A DNA stretch of 64,000 nucleotides. It comes from Promethearchaeota archaeon (GTDB lineage Archaea > Asgardarchaeota > Lokiarchaeia > Sigyniarchaeales > SOKP01). The notes beneath the pieces were generated by a model. The model was not told the DNA's origin and searched no databases. It saw nothing but the letters and a program-made list of their open reading frames with translations. The position numbers were made by a program, and so were the translations under genes. The stretch's first letter is position 1. Each line of letters begins with the position of its first letter. The stretch lies in contig JAHLWS010000038.1 in assembly GCA_019057795.1 (NCBI GenBank), positions 40,734 to 104,733 of the forward strand. Reading direction: 5' to 3'. Of the stretch, positions 46,106 through 55,450 are shown piece by piece.

Positions 46106-46303
46106 ATGGGAAAGAAAAAGAAGAAGTCTCGAAAAAAGTTGCTGCAACATGCCATAAGTTATCAACATCAATATAATATACAACAAGAAAAAATAAAGAA
46201 CAATCCCCAATCACTTTCCGTATCGCATTGGAAGAAAGAAAAAGAGAACTTCTTATCTCATATGAATTATTATTTATTAAAAGCAAAGGTTGATACAATA
46301 TGA
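46106..46303 (+). CDS. Small basic protein, first ORF of the tRNA-flanked cassette
   Basis: 65 residues from the ATG at 46106 (a TTG at 46091 would extend it). Very lysine-rich start (MGKKKKKSRKKLL), then glutamine-rich helices. Its end overlaps the start of the next ORF by four bases, a mark of translational coupling and of real genes. No family recognised. Confidence 0.5.
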   Translation: MGKKKKKSRKKLLQHAISYQHQYNIQQEKIKNNPQSLSVSHWKKEKENFLSHMNYYLLKAKVDTI

Positions 46304-46521
46304 CTTTATCTAATAAAATGATTGAGAGATTTAAAAATAAACCGGATCAGAGTATGTGGAATTATATTATAGCACTTCAACAACTTCAAAACGCTCTTTT
46401 TGAACTGGAAAAGGATGAAAATGACCATGAAATACTTCAGGATTTATCCAAGCGTGCGTTAGATATAGGAAAAGATCTAGAAAAATTATTAAATTTGATG
46501 GAGAACAATTTAGAAGAATAG
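46300..46521 (+). CDS. Small helical protein, second ORF of the tRNA-flanked cassette
   Basis: 73 residues, acidic and helical (ALFELEKDENDHEILQDLSK), coupled to the preceding basic ORF by a 4-base ATGA overlap. A basic/acidic pair this tightly linked could form a complex, such as a toxin-antitoxin or DNA-binding pair (inference). No motif recognised. Confidence 0.5.
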   Translation: MTLSNKMIERFKNKPDQSMWNYIIALQQLQNALFELEKDENDHEILQDLSKRALDIGKDLEKLLNLMENNLEE

Positions 46522-46554
46522 GATAACCTTAGTTAACAATTTCTTTCCGCAATC

Positions 46555-46589
46555 ACTTGGCGACCCTGGTTCGATTCCCGGGTGGCATA
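46555..46589 (+). repeat. tRNA 3'-half repeat, copy B (degraded)
   Basis: Matches 45999-46033 in 30 of 35 bases, keeping GGTTCGATTCCCGGG but with a changed acceptor end. There is no matching 5' half, so it is not a functional tRNA. It may be an attachment-site-like duplicate or the rest of another tRNA. Confidence 0.65.
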
Positions 46590-46667
46590 TTTATAAATTG
46601 ATCATTTAGAAATAATTTAATATTGTTTATATTTGATAGAGTAAGGGATTTTTCAAGGTAATTCCAG

Positions 46668-47460
46668 ATGGATGATAAAGAAGTTGGCAAACATTGGGAT
46701 GAGAACGCAGAAAATTGGACAAGACTGGCCAGAATGGGATATGATCGATGTAGAGATCTAATTAATTCACCTGCCTTTTTCAAAATTTTGCCCGATATTT
46801 CAAACTTAATAGGTTTAGACATTGGTTGTGGAGAAGGATACAACACCAGAATTGCTACAAAAAAAGGAGCAAAATTAACGGCAATTGATATTTCTAAAGT
46901 GTTTATCAAATACGCAAAAGAAAAAGAACAGCAAGAACCATTAGGAATTATATATAAAGTTTCAAGTGCAACAAAGCTTCCATATCCAGATAACAATTTT
47001 GATTTTGCAATAGCTACTATGAGTCTGATGGATATCGCAGAAACCGAAGAAGCAATAGCCTGAAGCCTATAGAGTTATAAAACCTGGTGGTTTCTTCCAA
47101 TTTTCAATTTCTCATCCTTGTTTTGCAACTCCTAGATGGGAATGGGTCAAGGATAAAGAAGGTAGAAGGACTGGATTAATTGTAGGGGATTATTTTAAAA
47201 AATATAATGGTGAGATTAAAGAATGGATCTTTGGAGCGGCTCCAAAAGATATGACCGATAAAATGAGAAAATTTAGAATTCCCCGATTTAATATGATACT
47301 ATCAGAATGGCTCAATTTACTGATTGCAAAAGGTTTTATTTTAGAGGAATTTTGCGAACCTTATCCTGATGATGATGTTTTAAAAAATTATCCAGGAGAG
47401 CATGATAGCACAATTATACCCTATTTTTTGATTGTTCGCTGTCGAAAACCGAATAACTAG
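46668..47460 (+). pseudogene. Class I SAM-dependent methyltransferase, frameshifted
   Basis: The first frame (46668-47063) gives GLDIGCGEGYNT (SAM motif I), AIDIS and a FDFAIATMSLMD motif, then stops at TGA. Deleting one base near 47061 restores a continuous type-11 methyltransferase reading EAYRVIKPGGFFQFSISHPCF and running to 47460 (the frame beginning MTDKMRKFRIP at 47251 is the same one). The total of about 264 codons is normal for the family. A single inserted T explains it; it is a recent pseudogene or a sequencing error. Confidence 0.8.
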
Positions 47461-47552
47461 ACTTTTACGATTTTACAAATTTTCGTGAAAGGACTGTTTC
47501 ACGATCTGTATCACTTGAATTCTAAAAATAAAAAAAAAAGTTAAAATTTTTA

Positions 47553-49259
47553 TTATCTATTAATTATTGGTATCGGTTCTTTCAAACCATAATGAAGTGC
47601 TAAAAATCCCATGACTGATGCATAAATTGCTAAACCTGGCCAAAGAGAAGCCCATGGAGCAGTGTATAAATATGTTCTTTCAGAATTGACATTAGATCCT
47701 AATTGTACTAGCAAAGGATCGGAAAATCCAAGGAAACCTATTGCTTCGAATAACAAAATATTGAATGCCATGAATAACGGGAAATATACAATTAATTTCT
47801 TTGCGGTTAACTTTAAGCTGTAATTTCCCTTACTGATTATTAAAGTGACCCAAGGTATCGTAAACATTGCCATAATATTTGTTATCACTGAGATATTTCC
47901 TACTCCCCAAGTACAAAATAACCTTATTAAACCTAGTACGCTGGGTATTATGAAAAGGATTACCATGAATCCCAATACAAATCCTTTTACCCACCTATGA
48001 ACTTTAGATAAATAACCAAATAATATTCCAATCGTAATTCCTATGAGAACAGGCAGGATACAAACTTTCATCAATGTTGATACACCATATACCAATAATG
48101 CAAGTACATCGCGTCCAGATGTAGATTGTCCTAAGGGGTGAGCCTCAGATGGCGGAGCCCAAGCACCTGGATAAACGTCAATTGCTTCTTCTAAAGTCAA
48201 TGGCGTTAATATCTGTGGAAATACAGATACTATTATTGTGAATACCACTACAGCTATTCCTATTATTGTTAATGGAGATTTTAGCCGATAAAAAATAAAA
48301 TCTTTAAATTTTTGGTCTGAATCGATAATATATTGAGTACCTTCTTCAATGATTCGCTCGGATTTCCCAAAATACTTAGTAAAAATTGGTGATTGGCTTT
48401 CCTCTGAGATAAAATTGTAAATTGTGTATCCTATATTCGATAGGAATAGAATAATTGCGGGAAGTAAGATTAGGATAAATAAGTATACTCTGTATAACCA
48501 ATAGTCATAGCATAGATTAACATTTATAAAAAGACTAAAAAATCCATTTAATTCAAAGATAACTTCGAGAAGGAGAATACTTGCAATTAGAACGCTTAAA
48601 TTTATAATTATCTGCAAGTTATTGGATAAAATATGTTTTTCCTCTGATTTCTTCAAATAATTAGAACGAACTTGTCTTGTCGTGAGAAATAAAGTTAACA
48701 GAAATAAGATACAAGCCGGTAAAAATGGATCTCCCTCTGTTGGAAAAAGTCCCATTTGATAAGCTAAAATGTATTGGAACCACATCCCTACAAAAAACAT
48801 TGGCATCGAAATACCTAAAATAACAAGGATTTGAATAAACACTTTAACTGATTTATATCTAACTTTAACTGATAATATACCTAGAAAAATACCTACAATT
48901 AAACCTAAAACAATCGGTAATATTGTAAAACGTAAACTTGCTAGAATCCTCGGAATCAAAAGTTCAATTATAGGCATACCTTGCGCAATATAAACAGAAA
49001 TCCCTAGATTTCCTGAAAAGAGCTCAGAAAGATACCTAAAGAACTGGACAATCAAAGGTTGATCAAAACCTAATAGTTGATACGCTGCATTATATTCTGC
49101 TGCTGAAGGATGATGAACACCTTGACCTTGTAGATATACAATAACTGGATCACCGGGAAGTAACAGAAGAAACTGAAAACTCAGAACCAATCCGAAAAAT
49201 AATAGCAAGATAGGGAGTAAAATAGTATAGAGTATGTTTCTATTAACAACTTTTAACAT
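47553..49259 (-). CDS. Fused oligopeptide ABC transporter permease (DppB-DppC type)
   Basis: 568 residues joining two permeases usually encoded separately. Residues 1-200 resemble DppB (LPGDPVIVYLQGQGV; LGFDQPLIVQFFRYL; the GNLGISV motif). After a linker region with further helices (200-320), residues 320-568 resemble DppC (SPLTIIGIAVVVF; HPLGQSTSGRDVLALLVYG at about 394). No ATPase or binding-protein gene is adjacent. It may pair with components elsewhere to import peptides or sugars. Confidence 0.8.
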   Translation of the reverse strand: MLKVVNRNILYTILLPILLLFFGLVLSFQFLLLLPGDPVIVYLQGQGVHHPSAAEYNAAYQLLGFDQPLIVQFFRYLSELFSGNLGISVYIAQGMPIIELLIPRILASLRFTILPIVLGLIVGIFLGILSVKVRYKSVKVFIQILVILGISMPMFFVGMWFQYILAYQMGLFPTEGDPFLPACILFLLTLFLTTRQVRSNYLKKSEEKHILSNNLQIIINLSVLIASILLLEVIFELNGFFSLFINVNLCYDYWLYRVYLFILILLPAIILFLSNIGYTIYNFISEESQSPIFTKYFGKSERIIEEGTQYIIDSDQKFKDFIFYRLKSPLTIIGIAVVVFTIIVSVFPQILTPLTLEEAIDVYPGAWAPPSEAHPLGQSTSGRDVLALLVYGVSTLMKVCILPVLIGITIGILFGYLSKVHRWVKGFVLGFMVILFIIPSVLGLIRLFCTWGVGNISVITNIMAMFTIPWVTLIISKGNYSLKLTAKKLIVYFPLFMAFNILLFEAIGFLGFSDPLLVQLGSNVNSERTYLYTAPWASLWPGLAIYASVMGFLALHYGLKEPIPIINR

Positions 49260-49373
49260 TTTCTTTTTTCTTTTTTTTTTTAATAAATGAAGATAACATA
49301 ATTCATTAAGATACTGAAATATATAAGTGTGATAAAATCATCTACTATAGGGTGATTTTTAATTCTAAAAGCG

Positions 49374-49586
49374 ATGAAACCGTTTGGTTTAGCACTTAAA
49401 GACTATTGGGATGGAAATAAACTTGCAAAAGTTATATTTCATCGAGATGATGGATTAGTTGATGATTATTTTGTTAGTCATTGCTTTAGGAAACCTGAGG
49501 ATTTTTCAGAATTAGAAAAAAAGGCATTAGAATCGTGTTTCGGGAAAGTTTTTAATTTAGAAGCGGGTGTATTTTCAAATAATTAA
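49374..49586 (+). pseudogene. Truncated methyltransferase N-terminus
   Basis: 70 codons. FRKPEDFSELEKKALESC followed by GKVFNLEAG lines up with the start of class I methyltransferases, which normally read FRxxxxFSxLEKxALExCxGxVLDIGAGAG. The motif-I glycines are lost and the frame stops right after. It therefore looks like a degraded 5' end; a short standalone protein is less likely. Confidence 0.45.
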
Positions 49587-49603
49587 AATAAAAAAAATCT
49601 TAC

Positions 49604-50455
49604 TTACAGAGTTCCAAGAAAATTTGAAACCTTTGAAGATTTAGGAACCTCAACCTTGAAATAATTCTCAACGATTTCAAAAAGAAAATCGAGATATGCT
49701 AGTTGGATTTTTACATTGTGAATTCTAGATAAATCTCCAATTATTTTTTTCGAGTAAACCTTCTCTTTCTTTTTTAAACCTTTAACTATGTCTGCTATCG
49801 TTTCAGATAATTCGTAAGCTTTTTGAAGTCCATTTTGTAGATATATTAAACTGGCTCCTGGCTCATATTCCTCTAAAAATTTCTGAACTAAGGATCTTTC
49901 TACACCTAATTTTTTTACATCAATAATACCATCGTCGTCCTTTATAACATCCTTACGGTTAAAGACAATATAATCGTTATAACTTTCGTTATTATATTGA
50001 TCTTTTGAAATGACAACAAGCTCAGTTTTAAAAGAATTTATTGTTATATAATCAAAAAACCTTCGAACATCATCCAACATAAATATCTGGTCAAAAATTA
50101 AAACGATCTTTCTCTTACATAATATAGCTCTAAGTATGTAAGCGATTAAAGAAGCAGACAAATTAAGTTTGATTAAACTTACATTAATTGAATCAAGTTG
50201 AGCGGAGTCCTTAGGTTCTATGCTTTTTTTCGGAATTATCTCAGGAAGTTCTAATTGGAAATCTGTCGTAAATGTGTCTCTCACTGAGAAGTTCTTATCT
50301 ATGTAAGCAACGAAAGAATGCTCGCAAATAAATCCTTCCGACACATTTACTGCAAACACCCCTCTTTTAGCTTTTTCTACCTCGCCTTCAGAAACTTCAA
50401 TAAAGCCTCTAGCTGCACATGAGGGGCAACGAACTTCTATTTTCTTCATATTCAA
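49604..50455 (-). CDS. Unknown protein with N-terminal zinc-ribbon-like motif
   Basis: 283 residues. Cys10-x2-Cys13 (CPSCAARG) and a later CEHSF (about 44-48) could make one metal site in a small N-terminal domain (1-60). The middle (about 90-185) has alternating strands and helices (IVLIFDQIFMLDDVRRFFDYI), and the C-terminal third is helical. Not recognised; looks Asgard-specific. Confidence 0.65.
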   Translation of the reverse strand: MNMKKIEVRCPSCAARGFIEVSEGEVEKAKRGVFAVNVSEGFICEHSFVAYIDKNFSVRDTFTTDFQLELPEIIPKKSIEPKDSAQLDSINVSLIKLNLSASLIAYILRAILCKRKIVLIFDQIFMLDDVRRFFDYITINSFKTELVVISKDQYNNESYNDYIVFNRKDVIKDDDGIIDVKKLGVERSLVQKFLEEYEPGASLIYLQNGLQKAYELSETIADIVKGLKKKEKVYSKKIIGDLSRIHNVKIQLAYLDFLFEIVENYFKVEVPKSSKVSNFLGTL

Positions 50456-50604
50456 AAATCTTAATGAAAGTAATATAATTTAAAAGTTCCGATTAAATAC
50501 GAACTGTAATTAATTTTTAATTACTTTAATATTTAAATGTTAACTGAGTTAATTAATTGAAATCGTTAATTTATATACAGTTTTGTTTAATTTCTCTAAT
50601 TTTT

Positions 50605-51084
50605 CTATATTCTTTGGATTTTTGCGTATTTTTTTTCAATAAAATTAGCTATTAGTAAGGAAACTAATGTCGCTAAATTCTCCGCAATTAAAAATGACAT
50701 GATATTGTTTAGGAAAGTATAACATATTCCATATGTACTAAAAAACAGAATAGTAAAAATAGGGAAAGTTATAATTAAAGGTCTCACAATTGGAAAGTGC
50801 AAGAATTTTTGAATTTTCGAAGTCTTTTGTCGCGATTTACTAAATTGACTTTTTAATTTTTTCTTTCTTTCGACTTGAGCAAATGATTCAAAAATAATAA
50901 CTACGCCAAAAAATAAGGCTACTGTTGCTCCAATAGGGATTAGAATTACAACCAGATGATTACCTACGTTTAAAAGGTATTGAGCTACAAATATAAAAAA
51001 TACCTGGAAAAGCCCACAAGCACCGAATAGCATAAAAGCAATCGATATATATTCCTTAGATGACCAGCGAAATTTTATTGGCAT
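50605..51084 (-). CDS. Membrane protein with four transmembrane segments
   Basis: 159 residues with hydrophobic segments near 14-35, 41-65, 102-122 and 125-147 and a basic loop (ERKKKLKSQFSKSRQKTSK) between the second and third. No family recognised. Confidence 0.55.
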   Translation of the reverse strand: MPIKFRWSSKEYISIAFMLFGACGLFQVFFIFVAQYLLNVGNHLVVILIPIGATVALFFGVVIIFESFAQVERKKKLKSQFSKSRQKTSKIQKFLHFPIVRPLIITFPIFTILFFSTYGICYTFLNNIMSFLIAENLATLVSLLIANFIEKKYAKIQRI

Positions 51085-51109
51085 TTTAATCTAATTCTTT
51101 TCTGTGTTT

Positions 51110-51184
51110 TGGTGGGCCAAGGGAGGATTGAACTCCCGACCTTCCGCACGTCAAGCGGACGTCATACGACTAGACCATTGGCCC
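51110..51184 (-). tRNA. tRNA-Val(GAC) with encoded CCA
   Basis: On the minus strand: acceptor GGGCCAA/TTGGCCC, anticodon stem TCCGC/GCGGA around TTGACGT (anticodon GAC, valine), variable AGGTC, T arm GGGAG-TTCAATC-CTCCC, A73 then encoded CCA (51110-51112). No intron. The D loop AGTCGTA is short and has only one of the two usual guanines. A TATA-like TTTTTATACTG lies about 25 bases upstream (51203-51213). Confidence 0.93.
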
Positions 51185-51202
51185 GTGTTTAATTTCAGTA
51201 TA

Positions 51203-51213
51203 AAAAATACTAA
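51203..51213 (-). promoter_or_regulatory. TATA-like box for tRNA-Val
   Basis: CAGTATAAAAA on the plus strand reads TTTTTATACTG on the minus strand, about 20-30 bases before the tRNA 5' end. Confidence 0.45.
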
Positions 51214-51648
51214 ACTTTGAGATATGTATTTTATATTATTAAAAAATAAATATTTTATTAGTCCACTGGTTTCACAGTGTAAAACATTTATTTTCAATTT
51301 TTTCAACCTACATCTTTAAATCTCAGATCATTTAATAAAATTGTTATAGAAAGCTTCTTTTGTCAAAAGACTATTTCAATGTTCAAAAAACATATCAGGC
51401 TATCAAAACTCCCGATTGACGATTGGTATAATCTTGAGTATCATTCGATATAGGCTAAAAATCGATTCCAATCATACTTAAAAATTGTATAAAATTAAGA
51501 TTTATTAAATATATTTTTTTAACAATAGAATTTTGAATCCTTTTGAATACTGTTACAAAACAAGAATAATTTATATGCATAAATCTTCATTTTTATTGTT
51601 TAATAAGGAAAAATAGTCTTAAAAAAAAGAAAGCATTTGATGTAGAAA
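51214..51648. other. Intergenic region, nothing clear
   Basis: AT-rich, no ORF of note. A TATA-like TTTATATGC lies near 51568-51577 upstream of the kinase-like gene. Confidence 0.4.
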
Positions 51649-52758
51649 ATGAAAGTGAATAAAGTAATTACTAATATAGAGCAGTTAACACCAGAGTGGT
51701 TGACGACTATCTTCAAAAATAAAGGCTACCTTAGTAAAGGAAAGGTAGCAAAAATAATTTTGAAACATTCGGAAGTAACTATCACTTCTAATATGCATTT
51801 CTTGAAGTTAAAATTTTCTAATGATGCTCAAACGGAACCATCTATTCCTCATATCGTTGTAAAAACCCCCAAACCTATTGTCAAAAATCTAGGTATACAT
51901 GAAGCAAAATTTTATAGCATCATAGCTGAAACCATGAATCAAGGAACAATTCCGACGTGTTATGATGCGGTGTTTTCTGAAGAATCGGGATGGTCTCATA
52001 TTATCCTTGAAGATTTATCCAAGACATATGTAGAAAATTGGAACTATCCTCCTACAAAACGATATTGTGAAAAAGCGATTGATTGTTTGGCGGAAATACA
52101 TGCTTTTTGGTGGGATCATCCCAAACTAAAAGAACTCTCTAAACACTCATATGTACTTTACACTTTTAAAGAAAATTCTTTTACTGAAGAAGTAATTTTT
52201 AAATGGTTTAAAAATCAAAAAAGGACACTAAGTCGATTTTTAAAATTCTTAGGAGATAGAATAAGTAATAACAGAAAAGAGTTAATTAAATCTGTATTCT
52301 CATTATATCCTCAAGTAGCCTATGAACGAATCAAAAAAGAGAATATAACAGTTATCCATGCTGATGCTCACATAGGGAATTATTTTTTTCCTAATGATAT
52401 GGCAAGTAAAAAATCTAAAGCCATATTATTTGATTGGCAGACGTGGGGTATTGGTGTAGGATGTCAAGATCTAGCATACATGATAGGGCTGTTTTTCTAT
52501 CCTGATTATAGACATTTGATGGAAATAGATCTTATTAAACGCTATCATAACGAACTTTTAAAATTAGGTATAAAAGGCTATAGCTGGGATGATTGTTGGT
52601 ATGATTACAAATTATGGGCTTTATTAAACCTTTACAGAATTATCTGGTGGTGGAGTGTGGGTATGCCTCCTATAGAATGGTATTTAGAAAATATCCTTTG
52701 CACTATAGAAGATTTAAATTGTATGGAGCTTTTAGATAGTAAAAGCTCTAACAACTAA
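51649..52758 (+). CDS. Aminoglycoside phosphotransferase/ecdysteroid kinase-like protein
   Basis: Kinase-fold small-molecule phosphotransferase. The catalytic loop is HADAHIGN (His237, Asp239, Asn244) and the metal Asp262 lies in FDWQ. The tail (GCQDLAYMIGLF, WWSVGMPP) matches the EcK/CHK-like branch. At 369 residues it fits. Its substrate is unknown; antibiotic resistance should not be assumed. Confidence 0.85.
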   Translation: MKVNKVITNIEQLTPEWLTTIFKNKGYLSKGKVAKIILKHSEVTITSNMHFLKLKFSNDAQTEPSIPHIVVKTPKPIVKNLGIHEAKFYSIIAETMNQGTIPTCYDAVFSEESGWSHIILEDLSKTYVENWNYPPTKRYCEKAIDCLAEIHAFWWDHPKLKELSKHSYVLYTFKENSFTEEVIFKWFKNQKRTLSRFLKFLGDRISNNRKELIKSVFSLYPQVAYERIKKENITVIHADAHIGNYFFPNDMASKKSKAILFDWQTWGIGVGCQDLAYMIGLFFYPDYRHLMEIDLIKRYHNELLKLGIKGYSWDDCWYDYKLWALLNLYRIIWWWSVGMPPIEWYLENILCTIEDLNCMELLDSKSSNN

Positions 52759-53250
52759 CAAATATACTAACAGTTAGCACACGCAAAATACATTACAGAA
52801 TTAAAAGCATAGTTTTAAAAATCGATTTTAATATCATTTTTAGCCAAAATTTCGCATGACAAAAAAAAACAAACTTTTATGAACATCAATAATTTTCATG
52901 TAAATTTATCTGGATTCTAAAAATCTTAAATTATGTGTTGAGATTTCATAGGTTCTGCTATAAAATTTTATAAAATCAAATCAGTTAGTTTTCTAATAGA
53001 GTTAATATAATTCTTTCATTTTATTATATCTATACTTTTAGAAATCAAACACTCCAAAAACAATGAGTTTTGATACTTTTTATTGAAAATAATATAAAAC
53101 CATATTATATCAAAAAGATTTCAAAACAAATATTCATAAAAGTGTGAAAAATGTAAAACGCTTGTAAACTAAAATAAATATTTTATTAGTTTTCTTGTGA
53201 AATTATGTTACATTTAAATTTATTTGAATAATTGTAGATTCAAGAATCAA
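52759..53250. other. Intergenic region, nothing recognised
   Basis: 492 bases of low-GC sequence between convergent genes. I saw no ORF, RNA-like fold or clear repeat. Confidence 0.45.
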
Positions 53251-53886
53251 TTAAGGTTTGATTTTCTTTTTTAACTCAATAAGACTTCTTATGTTTAAAT
53301 CAGCTAAATGATTAATTTTCCCATTAGGATTAAAATAGCATGAATTTATGTTAATTTTTCTAGCAGCCTGAATATCAATATCTCGATCACCAATCGAGAG
53401 TATACTTTCTATAGGAATTTTATATTTCTCAATCAGATAAAGAAATGATGTAGGGTTCGGTTTTTTGGGATATCCATGTTCATGTGTTATGATATCTTCA
53501 AAAAGATGTCTCATTTTGTAATATTTTAAAAGTTTATATAATGTTTTTTTTCCTCGATGAGTAACAATAAAATTTTTTCCTCCTTTATTTTTAATAAATT
53601 TAAGAATTTCTATCGCACCAGAAAAAGGTGGTTCTTCACTTTCTTTAGTATTTGAATATTCACGAGTAAATTCTTGTTGAAGTTTTTCTCTATCAATATT
53701 TAACTCTTTTGATATTTGATTAAAACAAGAATAAAGACTATCTTGACACAATTCTTTGACATTGTTAAAATTTAAATCTTTATTATAAATTTTTTTTATC
53801 AGATTTACTATTGTTAAAGCAATTGCGGGATATGTATTAAATAAAGTTCCGTCAAAATCCCAAATAAAATATTCTAGATTTTTCAT
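53251..53886 (-). CDS. HAD-superfamily hydrolase (phosphoglycolate phosphatase-like)
   Basis: Motif I WDFDGTLFNT (Asp10 nucleophile, Asp12), motif II VTHRGK, motif III lysine in KKPNP and motif IV IGDRDIDIQAA. Helical cap between I and II is the C1 type. 211 residues. Substrate not predictable. Confidence 0.88.
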   Translation of the reverse strand: MKNLEYFIWDFDGTLFNTYPAIALTIVNLIKKIYNKDLNFNNVKELCQDSLYSCFNQISKELNIDREKLQQEFTREYSNTKESEEPPFSGAIEILKFIKNKGGKNFIVTHRGKKTLYKLLKYYKMRHLFEDIITHEHGYPKKPNPTSFLYLIEKYKIPIESILSIGDRDIDIQAARKININSCYFNPNGKINHLADLNIRSLIELKKKIKP

Positions 53887-53991
53887 CTTAATATGATAAA
53901 ATTGTTGATATTAAGTATTTTTAATTAAATATTAGAGAAGATTTCCTTTTTAAGGTATTAAAATAGTAAAAAAAAATATTTATAAAATATT

Positions 53992-55209
53992 TTATGGTTT
54001 TTTTTCTCTTAAAGCTCTAACCATTGGTACATCCTTTCCAGATAATATTTCTAACAATGCACCTCCGCCAGTAGAAATAAATGAAACATCCTTTGCATAC
54101 CCTGACATTTCTGCTGCAGTTCCCATTTCGCCGCCTCCAATTACGGCAAGCGCACCCCCTATTTTAGCAGCTTCAGCCATTGCTTCAACCATATCAAAGG
54201 TTCCTTTTCTAAACACTTCTTTTTCAAATATTCCTGGTGGACCGTTAGCGATGATAGTTTTAGCTTTAATGATTATACTTTTGAATTCTTCCGTAGTTTT
54301 AGGGCCAATATCACCAGTTACGGCATTATATTTCTTTAATTCGTCGATATTAATTGCTTTTCTGTTGCCATTATCGTCAATTACCAAGTCTTTTGGTAAA
54401 ATTATCTTATCTTTGAATTTTTCGTAAGTTTCCTTGATGTCCTCTTTTGCTTTTTCTAAATCTTTTGCTATTGCCGCCTTATTAGGTTCCCCAGTTTCGA
54501 TTCCTATAGCTTCCATAATTAAAATTGCCGTTAAACCGGAGCAAAGTGCGTAATCAAGTTTGTCGTTTTCAAAATTAAATTTCATAGCTTTAAATTTATC
54601 TATTGCTTTCGCCCCTCCAATAAGCATGACCATAGGTTTTTCGGGGTTTTCTATTATTTTACTCATGTAATTAAATTCTTTAACTGTCGTAGGACCTGCA
54701 AGTAAGGTAGGCCATCCAATTATCGAAGGTTGTGCTCTATGGGCCGCACCAAACGCATCTGCGATGAAATAATCGAATAATGGCGCAAGAGTTTGAATCA
54801 TTTCTAATTCTTCAGCTTCGGAGAAATCTTTAAACTGTTTAGTTTCAAGTTCCCAGGTTCGCACATTATTAAGTACTAGAACTTCGCCTATTTTGAGATC
54901 TTTTATTGCATGAATTGCCTTTTCTCCAAAAACATCTTCTACATATATTACAGGACGATCTAATAGTTTTCGTATTTCTTTGGCATGCATTTCCAAAGAA
55001 GTAAAATCTTTTGCTCCTGGGCGAGATTGGTGAGCCATAATTACTACAGCACTATCTTTTAATTCTTCTAATGACGGAATTAAAGCATGAATACGAGGTG
55101 ATTCGCGAATTCTATTGTTTTCAATGTCGATATTAGAGTTGATATCGACTCTCATCAAAACTTTTTTTCCTTTTAAATCAACATCTTTATACGATTTATA
55201 ATCAAACAT
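53992..55209 (-). CDS. pgk: Phosphoglycerate kinase
   Basis: Glycolysis/gluconeogenesis enzyme transferring phosphate between 1,3-bisphosphoglycerate and ADP. N-terminal KVLMRVDINSNI (substrate site), VIMAHQSRPG, then FGAAHRAQPSIIG and the nucleotide-binding glycine-rich GGGEMGTAAE and STGGGALLEILSG at the C-terminus. 405 residues is the archaeal size. Confidence 0.96.
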   Translation of the reverse strand: MFDYKSYKDVDLKGKKVLMRVDINSNIDIENNRIRESPRIHALIPSLEELKDSAVVIMAHQSRPGAKDFTSLEMHAKEIRKLLDRPVIYVEDVFGEKAIHAIKDLKIGEVLVLNNVRTWELETKQFKDFSEAEELEMIQTLAPLFDYFIADAFGAAHRAQPSIIGWPTLLAGPTTVKEFNYMSKIIENPEKPMVMLIGGAKAIDKFKAMKFNFENDKLDYALCSGLTAILIMEAIGIETGEPNKAAIAKDLEKAKEDIKETYEKFKDKIILPKDLVIDDNGNRKAINIDELKKYNAVTGDIGPKTTEEFKSIIIKAKTIIANGPPGIFEKEVFRKGTFDMVEAMAEAAKIGGALAVIGGGEMGTAAEMSGYAKDVSFISTGGGALLEILSGKDVPMVRALREKKP

Positions 55210-55450
55210 TTAAAACCACTTTTAATGGATATAATAATAGTATTGATTAATATCAAAAAAAGTTTGATTAGTTAATATTGTTTTTTAAAAACAAAATTTT
55301 TTATTATACTTAAATAAAATCATCGTAATGAAATATTGAAACAAATCCATTGGAGCTATGTTTTTAAATTTATTAAGACCAAAAGATTCTATTTATAATA
55401 TAAATTATTATGAACTGAAAGTTTGAAATGTTTTTAATTGGTGATTGAGT

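Noticed and set aside
46540..46590. Second complete tRNA gene
   Set aside because: Only the 3' half is present; no acceptor or D-arm 5' half is found upstream, and the acceptor end no longer matches.
47061..47063. Selenocysteine or readthrough TGA in the methyltransferase
   Set aside because: In-frame sequence after the TGA meets another stop at once, while a one-base shift restores the family sequence.
51649..52758. Aminoglycoside resistance gene
   Set aside because: The catalytic motif is shared by many small-molecule kinases and the rest resembles ecdysteroid kinase-like proteins.
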